A stretch of 55,749 bases of DNA. Source: Eubacterium sp. GTDB lineage: Bacteria > Bacillota > Clostridia > Lachnospirales > Lachnospiraceae. The notes beneath the pieces are model-generated. The model made no database searches, was not told the DNA's origin, and saw only the letters and a program-made list of their open reading frames with translations. Positions 8,469-15,823 of the stretch are shown piece after piece; the stretch's first letter is position 1, and each line of letters begins with the position of its first letter. The stretch covers positions 1 through 55,749 of the forward strand of contig JALERM010000084.1 in assembly GCA_022764165.1 (NCBI GenBank). The letters run 5' to 3'. A program made the translations under genes and the position numbers.

Positions 8469-8703
8469 TTATATGGCAATGTCCTATCGTATGGAAATTG
8501 TGGAGGACAAGGATGAAGGCGGATTTGTGGTTTCTTATCCGGATTTGCCTGGCTGCATTACTTGTGGGGAGACAGTGGAGAGTGCGGTAGCAAATACACT
8601 GGATGCGAAAAAGGCGTGGCTTGAAGCAGCATTGGAAGAAGGTGTGGAGATCCATGAGCCGGACAGTCTGGAAGATTATTCCGGTCAGTTTAATCTAATG
8701 TAA
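8449..8703 (+). CDS. hicB: HicB-family antitoxin, C-terminal DNA-binding domain missing
   Basis: 84 residues covering the HicB RNase-H-like N-terminal fold: YRMEIVEDKDEGGFVVSYPD, LPGCITCGETVESAVANTLD, AKKAWLEAALEEG. Intact homologues continue after DYSGQFxL with ~45 residues holding the ribbon-helix-helix or HTH DNA-binding domain (RxPKSLHRxLAEHA type). Here the frame stops three residues after SGQF. The next gene begins within 40 bases, so the tail has been lost at a junction. It might still neutralise toxin but probably no longer regulates the promoter. Confidence 0.8.
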   Translation: MMKTLNDYMAMSYRMEIVEDKDEGGFVVSYPDLPGCITCGETVESAVANTLDAKKAWLEAALEEGVEIHEPDSLEDYSGQFNLM

Positions 8704-8736
8704 CTGAGAAAAATGAAGAAAACGGAGAATTTGTTC

Positions 8737-9198
8737 ATGAGAAAAACAATTATATATCATGGTAGCAATGTGGCAGTACCCAATCCCAAAATTCTGATCA
8801 ATGGTTACTATAAAGATTTCGGGTATGGATTTTATTGCACTAATTTTGAAAAACAGGCAAAACGTTGGGCATTGACGAAAAAAGGTGCATCTATAGTAAA
8901 TAATTATTCTTACACAGAAAATGAGAATCTCAAGACGCTTTGTTTTAAAGAAATGACAGAGGAATGGCTGGAATTTGTAGTTACTTGTCGCGGAGGAAAA
9001 GAGCATGGTTTTGACATTGTGGAAGGACCAATGGCAGATGACCAAATCTGGGATTATGTAGAAGATTATGTTACAGGGAAGATTAGTAAAGCTGCTTTCT
9101 GGGAATTGGTTAAATTCAAATATCCTACACATCAAATTGTATTTTGCTCAGAAGCAGCGTTAAGCACATTGACGTTTGAAGGGAGTGTGACTTTATGA
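8737..9198 (+). CDS. DUF3990 protein, ADP-ribosyltransferase-like, probable toxin
   Basis: A 153-residue protein. I prefer ATG 8737 (GGAG nine bases upstream; family proteins begin at IIYHGSN) over an in-frame ATG at 8713. It matches DUF3990, which from memory belongs to the ADP-ribosyltransferase superfamily: the H of YHGSN, the FGYGFYCTNFEKQAKRWA block with the aromatic NAD-site residue, and the closing HQIVFCSEAALSTLTF. The acidic catalytic residue is not certain (E in FDIVEGP is a candidate). It overlaps the next gene by four bases (ATGA), the coupling typical of toxin-antitoxin pairs. A protein- or nucleic-acid-modifying toxin is an inference. Confidence 0.75.
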   Translation: MRKTIIYHGSNVAVPNPKILINGYYKDFGYGFYCTNFEKQAKRWALTKKGASIVNNYSYTENENLKTLCFKEMTEEWLEFVVTCRGGKEHGFDIVEGPMADDQIWDYVEDYVTGKISKAAFWELVKFKYPTHQIVFCSEAALSTLTFEGSVTL

Positions 9199-9665
9199 CT
9201 AATATTTACTTCCAAGATGAAGAGATAACGACAAATGACTTGTATTTTATATGTTATATGATTGAGCGTGTGGCGCGTAAACTTCATCAGAAAAATCGTT
9301 ATGTAGTCAATGCGATTGGTAAGGCTGAACTAGTGCATCTTATTAGTGTAGCAAATGTGCTTCATTGTGAGAATCCCTTGCAGGTGGAAGATGATTGGAT
9401 TAATGAATATGAGCTTAAAGCAGGAGATTATGACGTTACTAATGTGGATAGAGAACTGGCAGAGATAATTCCTACATCGTTAGAAATGGGAAAAGTGTAT
9501 CAGAGACTTATTTCTGATACATTACAGCCGGGAGAAGACTATGTGGATGGAATTATCCGTATCTATAATGATGAGATATGTGAAGTGATTGACAATTATA
9601 ATTGCAGTGCATTCTATGAGCCATCTTATGTGATAGCAAGAGCTTATCAAAATGGCGGATTTTAA
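9195..9665 (+). CDS. Conserved partner of the DUF3990 gene, candidate antitoxin
   Basis: A 156-residue acidic protein, start ATG 9195 inside the DUF3990 stop (ATGA). It has no signal peptide or membrane helix. Distinctive blocks are LYFICYMIERVARKLHQKNR, HLISVANVLHCENP and IIDNY-like EVIDNYNCSAFYEPSYV near the C-terminus. I recall this protein as a regular neighbour of DUF3990 genes in gut Clostridia, without an assigned function. Translational coupling and constant company suggest antitoxin or co-effector; nothing in the sequence proves it. A spore-protein gene with its own promoter follows. Confidence 0.65.
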   Translation: MTNIYFQDEEITTNDLYFICYMIERVARKLHQKNRYVVNAIGKAELVHLISVANVLHCENPLQVEDDWINEYELKAGDYDVTNVDRELAEIIPTSLEMGKVYQRLISDTLQPGEDYVDGIIRIYNDEICEVIDNYNCSAFYEPSYVIARAYQNGGF

Positions 9666-9711
9666 AAATTCTGAATATTACTTTTTATTCCATTTCAAGA
9701 AGAAACTTCTA

Positions 9712-9740
9712 GTGTAATATAGCATTTTCTCCACATACTA
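9712..9740 (+). promoter_or_regulatory. Candidate sigma-G (forespore) promoter of the SASP gene
   Basis: CATACTA at 9734-9740 is an exact match to the forespore sigma-G -10 consensus (CATWHTA). A weak -35 resemblance (GTGTAA/GTAATA) lies at 9712-9719. It is 48 bases before the spore-protein start and no sigma-A boxes are evident, as expected for an alpha/beta SASP gene. Confidence 0.55.
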
Positions 9741-9788
9741 TCACTGTAACAAGAGTTACAACACAACAGGAGACAAGGAGGAAATCAT

Positions 9789-10034
9789 ATGTCTAGATCT
9801 TCTAACAACACTGCTGCTGTACCTGAAGCAAAAGGTGCTCTGGATCGTTTCAAGTTTGAGATTGCCAATGAACTGGGTGTTCCGCTTACAGATGGATACA
9901 ACGGTAACCTGACCTCAAAACAGAATGGTTCTGTTGGAGGATATATGGTGAAGAAAATGATCGAAGCACAGGAAAGACAGATGAGTGCCGGACAGGGCGG
10001 CATGGGTTCTCAGGGCGGAATGAGCCAGATGTAA
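9789..10034 (+). CDS. Alpha/beta-type small acid-soluble spore protein
   Basis: An 81-residue alpha/beta SASP. Both conserved helices are present: EAKGALDRFKFEIANELGV, with the germination-protease site in FEIANELG, and the second block GYNGNLTSKQNGSVGGYMVK followed by KMIEAQ. A Gly/Met/Gln-rich tail ends the protein. These proteins coat spore DNA and give UV and heat resistance. Start ATG 9789 has AGGAGGAAA upstream. A candidate sigma-G -10 box precedes it and a terminator follows at 10098. The gene is good evidence that the organism is a spore-former or descends from one. Confidence 0.95.
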   Translation: MSRSSNNTAAVPEAKGALDRFKFEIANELGVPLTDGYNGNLTSKQNGSVGGYMVKKMIEAQERQMSAGQGGMGSQGGMSQM

Positions 10035-10097
10035 TTCTGTAATCTTCTGATCTATGTGGCAGAACTCACGACAGTGATATATTCGCCACAACAGACG

Positions 10098-10135
10098 GGT
10101 GCATAACTATTCCTTAGGTTATGCACCTGTTTTTA
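10098..10135 (+). terminator. Terminator of the SASP gene
   Basis: GGTGCATAAC at 10098-10107 pairs perfectly with GTTATGCACC at 10118-10127, followed by TGTTTTTATGTTTTT. Confidence 0.85.
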
Positions 10136-10235
10136 TGTTTTTGTCATAAACTAATGAGAAAAGTAATTACATAATGTAGGGTAACAGGGTATATACAAGA
10201 AAGAAGTTCGAAAAAGCCCCGCAAAAACATTTTCC

Positions 10236-10268
10236 GTTACAGTTCAGGCAGCCATTATGAATTGTAAC
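10236..10268. repeat. Inverted repeat upstream of mgsA
   Basis: GTTACAGTTCA (10236-10246) and TGAATTGTAAC (10258-10268) are reverse complements at 10 of 11 positions around an 11-base loop. It lies 40 bases upstream of the mgsA -35 box. It could be a binding site or a chance stem. The rest of 10136-10307 shows nothing recognisable. Confidence 0.35.
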
Positions 10269-10307
10269 CATTTTCCAGAACAAATAAGTAAAAATATACA
10301 AAAACAA

Positions 10308-10336
10308 TTGCAGTTTATCTGTATATTTGCTATAAT
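10308..10336 (+). promoter_or_regulatory. Sigma-A promoter of mgsA, extended -10
   Basis: TTGCAG at 10308-10313, a 17-base spacer, and TATAAT at 10331-10336. TGC directly before the -10 makes an extended -10 element. It probably drives mgsA-rsmD-coaD and the coiled-coil gene as one transcript. Confidence 0.8.
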
Positions 10337-10368
10337 AAAACAAAATGTCAGGAGAAGGCGGTTTAAGC

Positions 10369-10764
10369 ATGAATATTGGGATTATAGCGCACAACAGTAA
10401 AAAAAGTCTGATTGAGGACTTCTGTATAGCGTATAAGGGGATTTTAGCAAAACATGAAATTTATGCCACTGGCACTACCGGACGCAGAATTGAAGAAGTG
10501 ACGAATCTGCATGTACACAAGTTTTTGGCAGGATCTGTCGGAGGCGACAAGCAGTTTATGGCCATGATTGAAAGAAATGCCATGGATATGGTGATTCTTT
10601 TTCATAATCCGAACATGGTGAATCCAAAGGAACCAAATGTATATCAGATTTCCAGCTGCTGTGACCAGTATAATATACCGGTGGCGACAAATATTGCTAC
10701 GGCGGAATCTTTGATTCTGGGACTGGACCGTGGTGACTTGGATTGGAGAGAACAGTTTAGATAG
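10369..10764 (+). CDS. mgsA: Methylglyoxal synthase
   Basis: A 131-residue methylglyoxal synthase, converting dihydroxyacetone phosphate to methylglyoxal and phosphate in the glycolytic bypass. Family marks are IGIIAHNSKK at the N-terminus, the phosphate-binding ATGTTGRR, the catalytic Asp60 in GSVGGDKQ, and VILFHNPN. ATG 10369 is chosen because AGGAGAAGG lies at 10350-10358, ten bases upstream; the ATG at 10345 overlaps that site. It follows a strong promoter and stands three bases before rsmD. This location beside rsmD/coaD is common in Clostridia. Confidence 0.93.
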   Translation: MNIGIIAHNSKKSLIEDFCIAYKGILAKHEIYATGTTGRRIEEVTNLHVHKFLAGSVGGDKQFMAMIERNAMDMVILFHNPNMVNPKEPNVYQISSCCDQYNIPVATNIATAESLILGLDRGDLDWREQFR

Positions 10765-10767
10765 TTT

Positions 10768-11328
10768 ATGAGAGTAATAGCAGGAAAAGCAAGGAGTTTA
10801 CGTCTGAAAACCATTGAAGGTATGGACACAAGACCAACAACCGACAGAATCAAGGAAACGCTGTTTAATATGCTGCAGCCATATCTGGCTGACAGCAGAT
10901 TTCTGGATCTGTTTGCGGGAAGCGGAGGGATTGGCATTGAAGCGTTAAGCAGAGGTGCGGATTCCTGCGTTTTTGTTGAGCAACAGAAAAAGGCGGTGGA
11001 CTGTATACGGGAGAATCTGCGTTTTACCCGTCTGGATCAGCAGGCTGTCGTTATGATGACGGATGCTGTGTCGGCTGTACGCCGGCTGGATGGAGGAAAA
11101 CCGTTTCATTGTATTTTTATGGATCCTCCTTATAATAAAAAACTGGAGCTGGATGTTCTGGAGGCGCTTATTGGTACAACACTTGTAGACCGGGATACAC
11201 TGATCGTGGTTGAGGCATCGCTGGAAACCACATGGGAATCCGTGGAAGAACTGGGCTATGAGATTGTGAAGGAAAAGCGATATAAAACAAACCAGCATCT
11301 GTTTTTAAAAAAGGGAGGAGAAAGATGA
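10768..11328 (+). CDS. rsmD: 16S rRNA (guanine966-N2)-methyltransferase RsmD
   Basis: A 186-residue SAM-dependent methyltransferase that methylates G966 in 16S rRNA. It shows the RsmD N-terminus ([13 protein letters not shown]), [14 protein letters not shown], the SAM-binding motif [19 protein letters not shown], and the catalytic DPPY motif in [10 protein letters not shown]. It begins three bases after the mgsA stop and overlaps coaD by four bases (ATGA). B. subtilis has the same order (ylbH-coaD-ylbJ), which supports the assignment and explains the ylbJ homologue found on the other strand nearby. Confidence 0.93.
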   Translation: MRVIAGKARSLRLKTIEGMDTRPTTDRIKETLFNMLQPYLADSRFLDLFAGSGGIGIEALSRGADSCVFVEQQKKAVDCIRENLRFTRLDQQAVVMMTDAVSAVRRLDGGKPFHCIFMDPPYNKKLELDVLEALIGTTLVDRDTLIVVEASLETTWESVEELGYEIVKEKRYKTNQHLFLKKGGER

Positions 11329-11807
11329 CAACAGCAGTTTATCCGGGATCTTTTGATCCGGTTACCAACGGTCACCTGGATGTGATTGAGAGGGGATCGA
11401 AGTTATTCGACAAAGTTATTGTAGGCGTTTTGCACAATTCTGCAAAAAGTCCGTTGTTTTCTGTGGAAGAACGTGTTAATATACTGAAAGAGGCAACTGC
11501 ACATCTGAATAATGTAGAAATTGTTGCTTTCAGCGGGTTATCTGTAGAATTTGCCAGAAAATGTGGAGCAAAGGTAATTATTCGTGGCCTTCGGGCTATC
11601 ACTGATTTTGAATATGAACTTCAGATGGCTCAGACGAACAGGGTGCTTGCACCGGATATTGATACCATGTTCCTGACGACAAGTCTGGAATTTGCATATC
11701 TCAGTTCCACGACTGTGAAAGAAGTGGCTACATTCGGCGGAGATATATCCAAGTTTGTACCTGAATTTGTAAGTAGAGAAGTATACAAAAAGCTGGGCAG
11801 CCAGTAA
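11325..11807 (+). CDS. coaD: Phosphopantetheine adenylyltransferase
   Basis: A 160-residue CoaD of normal length. It joins ATP and 4'-phosphopantetheine to dephospho-CoA, the penultimate step of CoA synthesis. It has the nucleotidyltransferase motif [27 protein letters not shown], and the second ATP motif [11 protein letters not shown]. The start ATG overlaps the rsmD stop. It is the third gene of the mgsA transcript and stands 25 bases before the coiled-coil protein gene. Confidence 0.95.
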   Translation: MTTAVYPGSFDPVTNGHLDVIERGSKLFDKVIVGVLHNSAKSPLFSVEERVNILKEATAHLNNVEIVAFSGLSVEFARKCGAKVIIRGLRAITDFEYELQMAQTNRVLAPDIDTMFLTTSLEFAYLSSTTVKEVATFGGDISKFVPEFVSREVYKKLGSQ

Positions 11808-11832
11808 TGTAATGTTTAAGGAGTGTGTAATC

Positions 11833-12450
11833 ATGAGCAGCAGAATTGAGCAGATTATTGAAGAAATTGAGGAATTTGTAGAAAGCTGTAAGTATCAGCC
11901 GCTGTCTACTACCAAGATTGTTGTGAATAAAGAAGAGCTGGAAGAGCTTCTGAGAGAACTGCGTCTTAAGACACCGGACGAAATTAAAAGATATCAGAAA
12001 ATCATCAGCAACAAAGATGCTATTCTGGCAGATGCACAGGCGAAAGCTGACAGCCTGATTGCAGAAGCCCAGGCTAAGACAAAAGAAATGGTAAGTCAGC
12101 ATGAAGTGATGCAGCAGGCATATGCCCAGGCTAATGAAACGATTGCCAACGCCAATAGACAGGCACAGCAGATTCTGGATGAAGCAACCATCGATGCAAA
12201 CAATATCCGCATGGGAGCTATTTCCTATACAGATGATATGCTGGCAAATATGGAACATATTCTTGCAACTGCCATCAACGAATCTGGTGAGAGATACAGA
12301 GAGTACATCGCATCGATTCAGGGATGCTATGATATTGTTACCAAAAACAGAAGTGAGCTGGCTCCTCAGGATGACACAGCAGTTCTTGCAGCAGATATGG
12401 CAGACTCCAGCGATGATCTGTCACTGGATGATCTGGATATGGAAGAATAA
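11833..12450 (+). CDS. Coiled-coil protein of unknown function
   Basis: A 205-residue acidic protein from ATG 11833 (AAGGAG upstream). Residues ~85-150 are Ala/Gln/Glu-rich with a heptad-like pattern (ILADAQAKADSLIAEAQAK, ANETIANANRQAQQILDEA), a long coiled coil. The tail is very acidic (SSDDLSLDDLDMEE). There is no signal peptide or membrane helix. Similar proteins in this gene neighbourhood of Lachnospiraceae are often labelled ATPase or V-type ATPase subunit H-like because of the coiled coil, without functional proof. Its 3' end overlaps the convergent ylbJ-like gene by 30 bases. Confidence 0.75.
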   Translation: MSSRIEQIIEEIEEFVESCKYQPLSTTKIVVNKEELEELLRELRLKTPDEIKRYQKIISNKDAILADAQAKADSLIAEAQAKTKEMVSQHEVMQQAYAQANETIANANRQAQQILDEATIDANNIRMGAISYTDDMLANMEHILATAINESGERYREYIASIQGCYDIVTKNRSELAPQDDTAVLAADMADSSDDLSLDDLDMEE

Positions 12451-13365
12451 GAGACAGATGGACAGTGTGATTACCGTCTGAACAGTTTTTCCCAGAATAT
12501 AGGTTTTGATTGATAAGGGAGTGCCGTTAAGCATTCCCTTTGTCTGTGCTATGGAAGAAACGCCGCCGAATGTGGTGAGTGTAAGAATGATCACGTATTT
12601 TTGCATCGCAGGCATTGTGCTAAGACCGATCAAATGGATGCCGGTGGTGATTTCCATGATGCCGGGCAGAAGCCATGAGATTACTGGAAGAGAGTGAAAA
12701 AAGGTGTGTACCATGGCAGCAGCAATGGAAAACAGGATAATGTAGCCACCTAATCGTGTGATAGTCTCGAAACCGTTCATGATCGAGTAGTCAATCAGCC
12801 GTTCCGGAAGCGGCTGTGCTTGTTCGGAAATCGCACTGTCTGCTGCTGTTGATGTCACGTGAAACCTGCGAAACAAACAGCGAAATAAGAGTGATGTCAG
12901 AAACGTGGACAGATATAGGATGATAAAGGTAGGGACGGCCATTTGCCGCATGTCAAGTGTCTGTACGAGTATGTAAGATGAAATGAACATAGGGCTTGCA
13001 TTGTTGGCAAATGTCAGAAGATAATCAGCCTCTCTGCGGTCAATTTTCTTTTCTTTCAGAAGATCGGCTGTCAGGCGGGCACCCATAGGGTATCCGCAGA
13101 AAAGCCCCAGTGCGAACGCATAGGTTCCGTAGAGGGAAAGTCCCAGTGACCATGAGAAAAAACGGGAAAAATGATGGAAAAATGCAGGGATTTTTCCGGC
13201 ATGTATCAAGGCGTCCGACAGAATCAGGAATGGCAAAAGTGTGGGAAGAACGGTAAAAAACCAGAGACGTAGACCATCGGCAGAGGCCTGAAAGGCTTCT
13301 TTCGGATAACAGAGGAGAAACAAAAGCATTGCGATAACGGATGAAAAAAAGAAAAATCGTTTCAT
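12421..13365 (-). CDS. ylbJ: YlbJ-like sporulation membrane protein (nucleoside-recognition fold)
   Basis: A 314-residue polytopic membrane protein with about eight hydrophobic segments. It shows the Gate/nucleoside-recognition pattern ALGLFCGYPMGARLTADLL and LTFANNASPMFISSYIL, with the matching half at LTTFGGVSSIAQTKGML. In B. subtilis YlbJ is a mother-cell membrane protein needed for heat-resistant spores and is encoded next to coaD, as here. The start ATG (13363-13365) follows AGGAGG on the minus strand. The gene converges on the coiled-coil gene with a 30-base overlap, so the two may influence each other. The YlbJ assignment rests on fold and synteny. Confidence 0.8.
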   Translation of the reverse strand: MKRFFFFSSVIAMLLFLLCYPKEAFQASADGLRLWFFTVLPTLLPFLILSDALIHAGKIPAFFHHFSRFFSWSLGLSLYGTYAFALGLFCGYPMGARLTADLLKEKKIDRREADYLLTFANNASPMFISSYILVQTLDMRQMAVPTFIILYLSTFLTSLLFRCLFRRFHVTSTAADSAISEQAQPLPERLIDYSIMNGFETITRLGGYIILFSIAAAMVHTFFHSLPVISWLLPGIMEITTGIHLIGLSTMPAMQKYVIILTLTTFGGVSSIAQTKGMLNGTPLSIKTYILGKTVQTVITLSICLLFFHIQIIQ

Positions 13366-13480
13366 AAATCCTCCTGCCGTGGAAAACCATTCTTTCCTCT
13401 ATTATATTCCCATACCTTGATTTTTTATGTTAAATATGTCACAATAAAAGGACATCAAATACGAATGGGAGGTTTTTACC

Positions 13481-14929
13481 ATGGGTGTATTAAGTGCATT
13501 AAAACCTGAAAAGGTTTTTTACTATTTTGAAGAAATCTGCGGGATTCCGCATGGATCGGGAAATACAAAAGAAATCAGTGATTATCTGGTGAAGTTTGCA
13601 TCGGAACGGAATCTGAAGTATTATCAGGATGACAGCAACAATGTGGTCATTTATAAAGAAGCATCGGAAGGATATGAAGATGCTCCGGTTACGATTTTGC
13701 AGGGACACTGTGATATGGTTGCAGAAAAAACAGAAGAGTCAGCACATGATTTTGAAAAAGACGGCCTGAAGCTGTTGATCGAGGGGGACGATATTACGGC
13801 TGACGGTACAACACTTGGTGGTGATGATGGAATTGCTGTCGCCTATATGCTGGCAGTTCTTGATGATGATTCTCTAAGACATCCGGCCCTTGAGTGTGTG
13901 ATTACAACTGATGAGGAGATTGGGCTTCTGGGAGCGAAAGCTCTGGATACTTCTGTTCTGAAAGGAAAATACTTAATCAATCTGGATTCTGAGGAAGAGG
14001 GCTATCTCTGGATCAGCTGTGCGGGAGGACTCCGCGGCAACAGCAGAATCCCGGTGAATGTCACAGAAGCAGAAGGAATGGTGGCTGAAGTGGTTATTGA
14101 CGGACTTACAGGCGGACATTCCGGAGCAGAAATCGATAAGATTCGTGCCAATGCCAATAAGCTGATGGGACGTTATCTGTATGAACTGAGTAAAATTACT
14201 GCATTTACCATTTCGGGACTGGAAGGCGGAACGAAGGATAATGCGATTACAAGAAAAACAGGTGCGGTGCTGGTGATCGATCCGGACTGCGAAGAAGAAG
14301 TAAAAGTATTTTCCGGAAAATTCCAGGAAAATCTCAGAAAAGAATACAGCGGAACAGATGCGGGTATTACGGTATCTGTAAAAATGAAGGGCATTGACAC
14401 AATTGCAGCGGTGGATATGACATCCAGAGAAAAAATCATCTTTTTCCTGATGAATGTTCCCTATGGAATTGAAAAAATGAGCGGTGAGATTGAGGGACTG
14501 GTAGAAACTTCCAATAATATCGGTATTCTGAAGTTGGAAGAAGATGCCCTTTATGCTTCCTGCGGTGTGAGAAGCTCTTTTGGCAGTGCGAAACTTCATG
14601 TGTCGGATCAGATCTGTTATCTTACGGAATTCCTTGGCGGTGAGTATCATACCCATGGTGATTATCCGGCCTGGGAATACAAAAAAGATTCCAGACTGAG
14701 GGAGATTATGAGTGAGGTATATAAAAACATGTTCAACAAAGAGCCGGTAGTCAAGGCCATCCATGCCGGTCTGGAATGTGGATTATTTTATGACAGCATT
14801 CCCGGACTTGACTGTGTGTCCTTTGGTCCGAACATGAAAGACATCCATACAACGGAAGAAAAGCTTTCTATTTCTTCCACTGCAAGAATGTGGGATTATC
14901 TTGTAAAAGTTTTAGAAGAAATTCATTAA
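13481..14929 (+). CDS. pepD: Aminoacyl-histidine dipeptidase (M20)
   Basis: A 482-residue M20-family Xaa-His dipeptidase/beta-Ala-His dipeptidase, cytoplasmic, hydrolysing dipeptides with two zinc ions. Metal and catalytic marks in order: LQGHCDMVAEK, DGTTLGGDDGIAVAYMLA, TDEEIGLLGA with the catalytic Glu, NLDSEEEG, LTGGHSGAEIDK in the lid domain, and HAGLECGLF near the C-terminus. The start ATG 13481 follows GGGAGG. Length is normal. It is a monocistronic-looking gene divergent from ylbJ. Confidence 0.93.
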   Translation: MGVLSALKPEKVFYYFEEICGIPHGSGNTKEISDYLVKFASERNLKYYQDDSNNVVIYKEASEGYEDAPVTILQGHCDMVAEKTEESAHDFEKDGLKLLIEGDDITADGTTLGGDDGIAVAYMLAVLDDDSLRHPALECVITTDEEIGLLGAKALDTSVLKGKYLINLDSEEEGYLWISCAGGLRGNSRIPVNVTEAEGMVAEVVIDGLTGGHSGAEIDKIRANANKLMGRYLYELSKITAFTISGLEGGTKDNAITRKTGAVLVIDPDCEEEVKVFSGKFQENLRKEYSGTDAGITVSVKMKGIDTIAAVDMTSREKIIFFLMNVPYGIEKMSGEIEGLVETSNNIGILKLEEDALYASCGVRSSFGSAKLHVSDQICYLTEFLGGEYHTHGDYPAWEYKKDSRLREIMSEVYKNMFNKEPVVKAIHAGLECGLFYDSIPGLDCVSFGPNMKDIHTTEEKLSISSTARMWDYLVKVLEEIH

Positions 14930-14993
14930 TTTCCTGTTCTTTTTCAGTAATGTTCCGCATATAGTAGATAGGAACGGGAAGGAGAGGATATTT

Positions 14994-15812
14994 ATGGAAA
15001 TACAGTTATGGCGTGAAATTTTAAGTCCCTATGAACTGGCTGTAAACGAACTTGTTGAAAAATTTAATCATCTGATGAAAGAACATAGAGACCGGGGGCT
15101 CTATTCACCGATTGAGCAGGTGACCGGACGGGTAAAAAGTGTAACCAGTATTCTGGAGAAGATGAAGCGGAAGGGCATATCTTTTGAAGAAATGGAAGAA
15201 AAAGTAGAAGATATTGCGGGCATCCGCATTATCTGCCAGTTTGTGGAGGATATTCAGAGAGTATCCGAGCTGATTGCCGGCCGCAGTGACATGGAGATTA
15301 TCTGTGTAAAAGATTATATTACCCATATGAAGGAAAGTGGTTATCGCAGTTATCATCTGGTTATCCATTATCAGGTTGAGACTCTGAACGGCCCCAAGAA
15401 ACTGCAGGCAGAGATTCAGATCCGTACCATGGCGATGAATTTCTGGGCAACGATTGAGCATTCTCTGCAGTATAAGTACAAAACCAATATTCCACCTCAT
15501 GTGAAAGAACGGCTGTCTAATGCGGCAGAAGCGATTATTGAGCTGGATCGTGAGATGTCTTCGGTACGCAGTGAGATTATGAATGCACAGAATTCCTCGC
15601 TGCTGCAGAGAACTCTTGTCATGGATATTTTGAATAATATTGAAAATCTTTATCAGAAGTCCAACAAAAGAGAAGTGGAAAAAATACAGAATGAGTTTTA
15701 TCGCATTTATGCATCCAATGATTTACAACAGCTGAAACGATTTCACCGACAGCTGGATATCATTGCTGAAGGGTATCGTGCCCAGGCAGTTACCAATGAT
15801 TTTAACTTGTAA
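14994..15812 (+). CDS. Small alarmone synthetase, RelQ/YjbM-like
   Basis: A 272-residue single-domain (p)ppGpp synthetase. It makes (p)ppGpp from ATP and GDP/GTP without the HD hydrolase domain of RelA/SpoT. Motifs: KSVTSILEKMKRKG, VEDIAGIRIICQFVEDI, DYITHMKESGYRSYHLVI, EIQIRTMAMNFWATIEHSLQ. The last ~60 residues are an extra helical tail compared with the ~210-residue B. subtilis RelQ. Start ATG 14994 follows GGAGAGG. It probably forms a transcript with the following RNA-modification genes, twelve bases away. Confidence 0.9.
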   Translation: MEIQLWREILSPYELAVNELVEKFNHLMKEHRDRGLYSPIEQVTGRVKSVTSILEKMKRKGISFEEMEEKVEDIAGIRIICQFVEDIQRVSELIAGRSDMEIICVKDYITHMKESGYRSYHLVIHYQVETLNGPKKLQAEIQIRTMAMNFWATIEHSLQYKYKTNIPPHVKERLSNAAEAIIELDREMSSVRSEIMNAQNSSLLQRTLVMDILNNIENLYQKSNKREVEKIQNEFYRIYASNDLQQLKRFHRQLDIIAEGYRAQAVTNDFNL

Positions 15813-15823
15813 AGGAATAGGAT

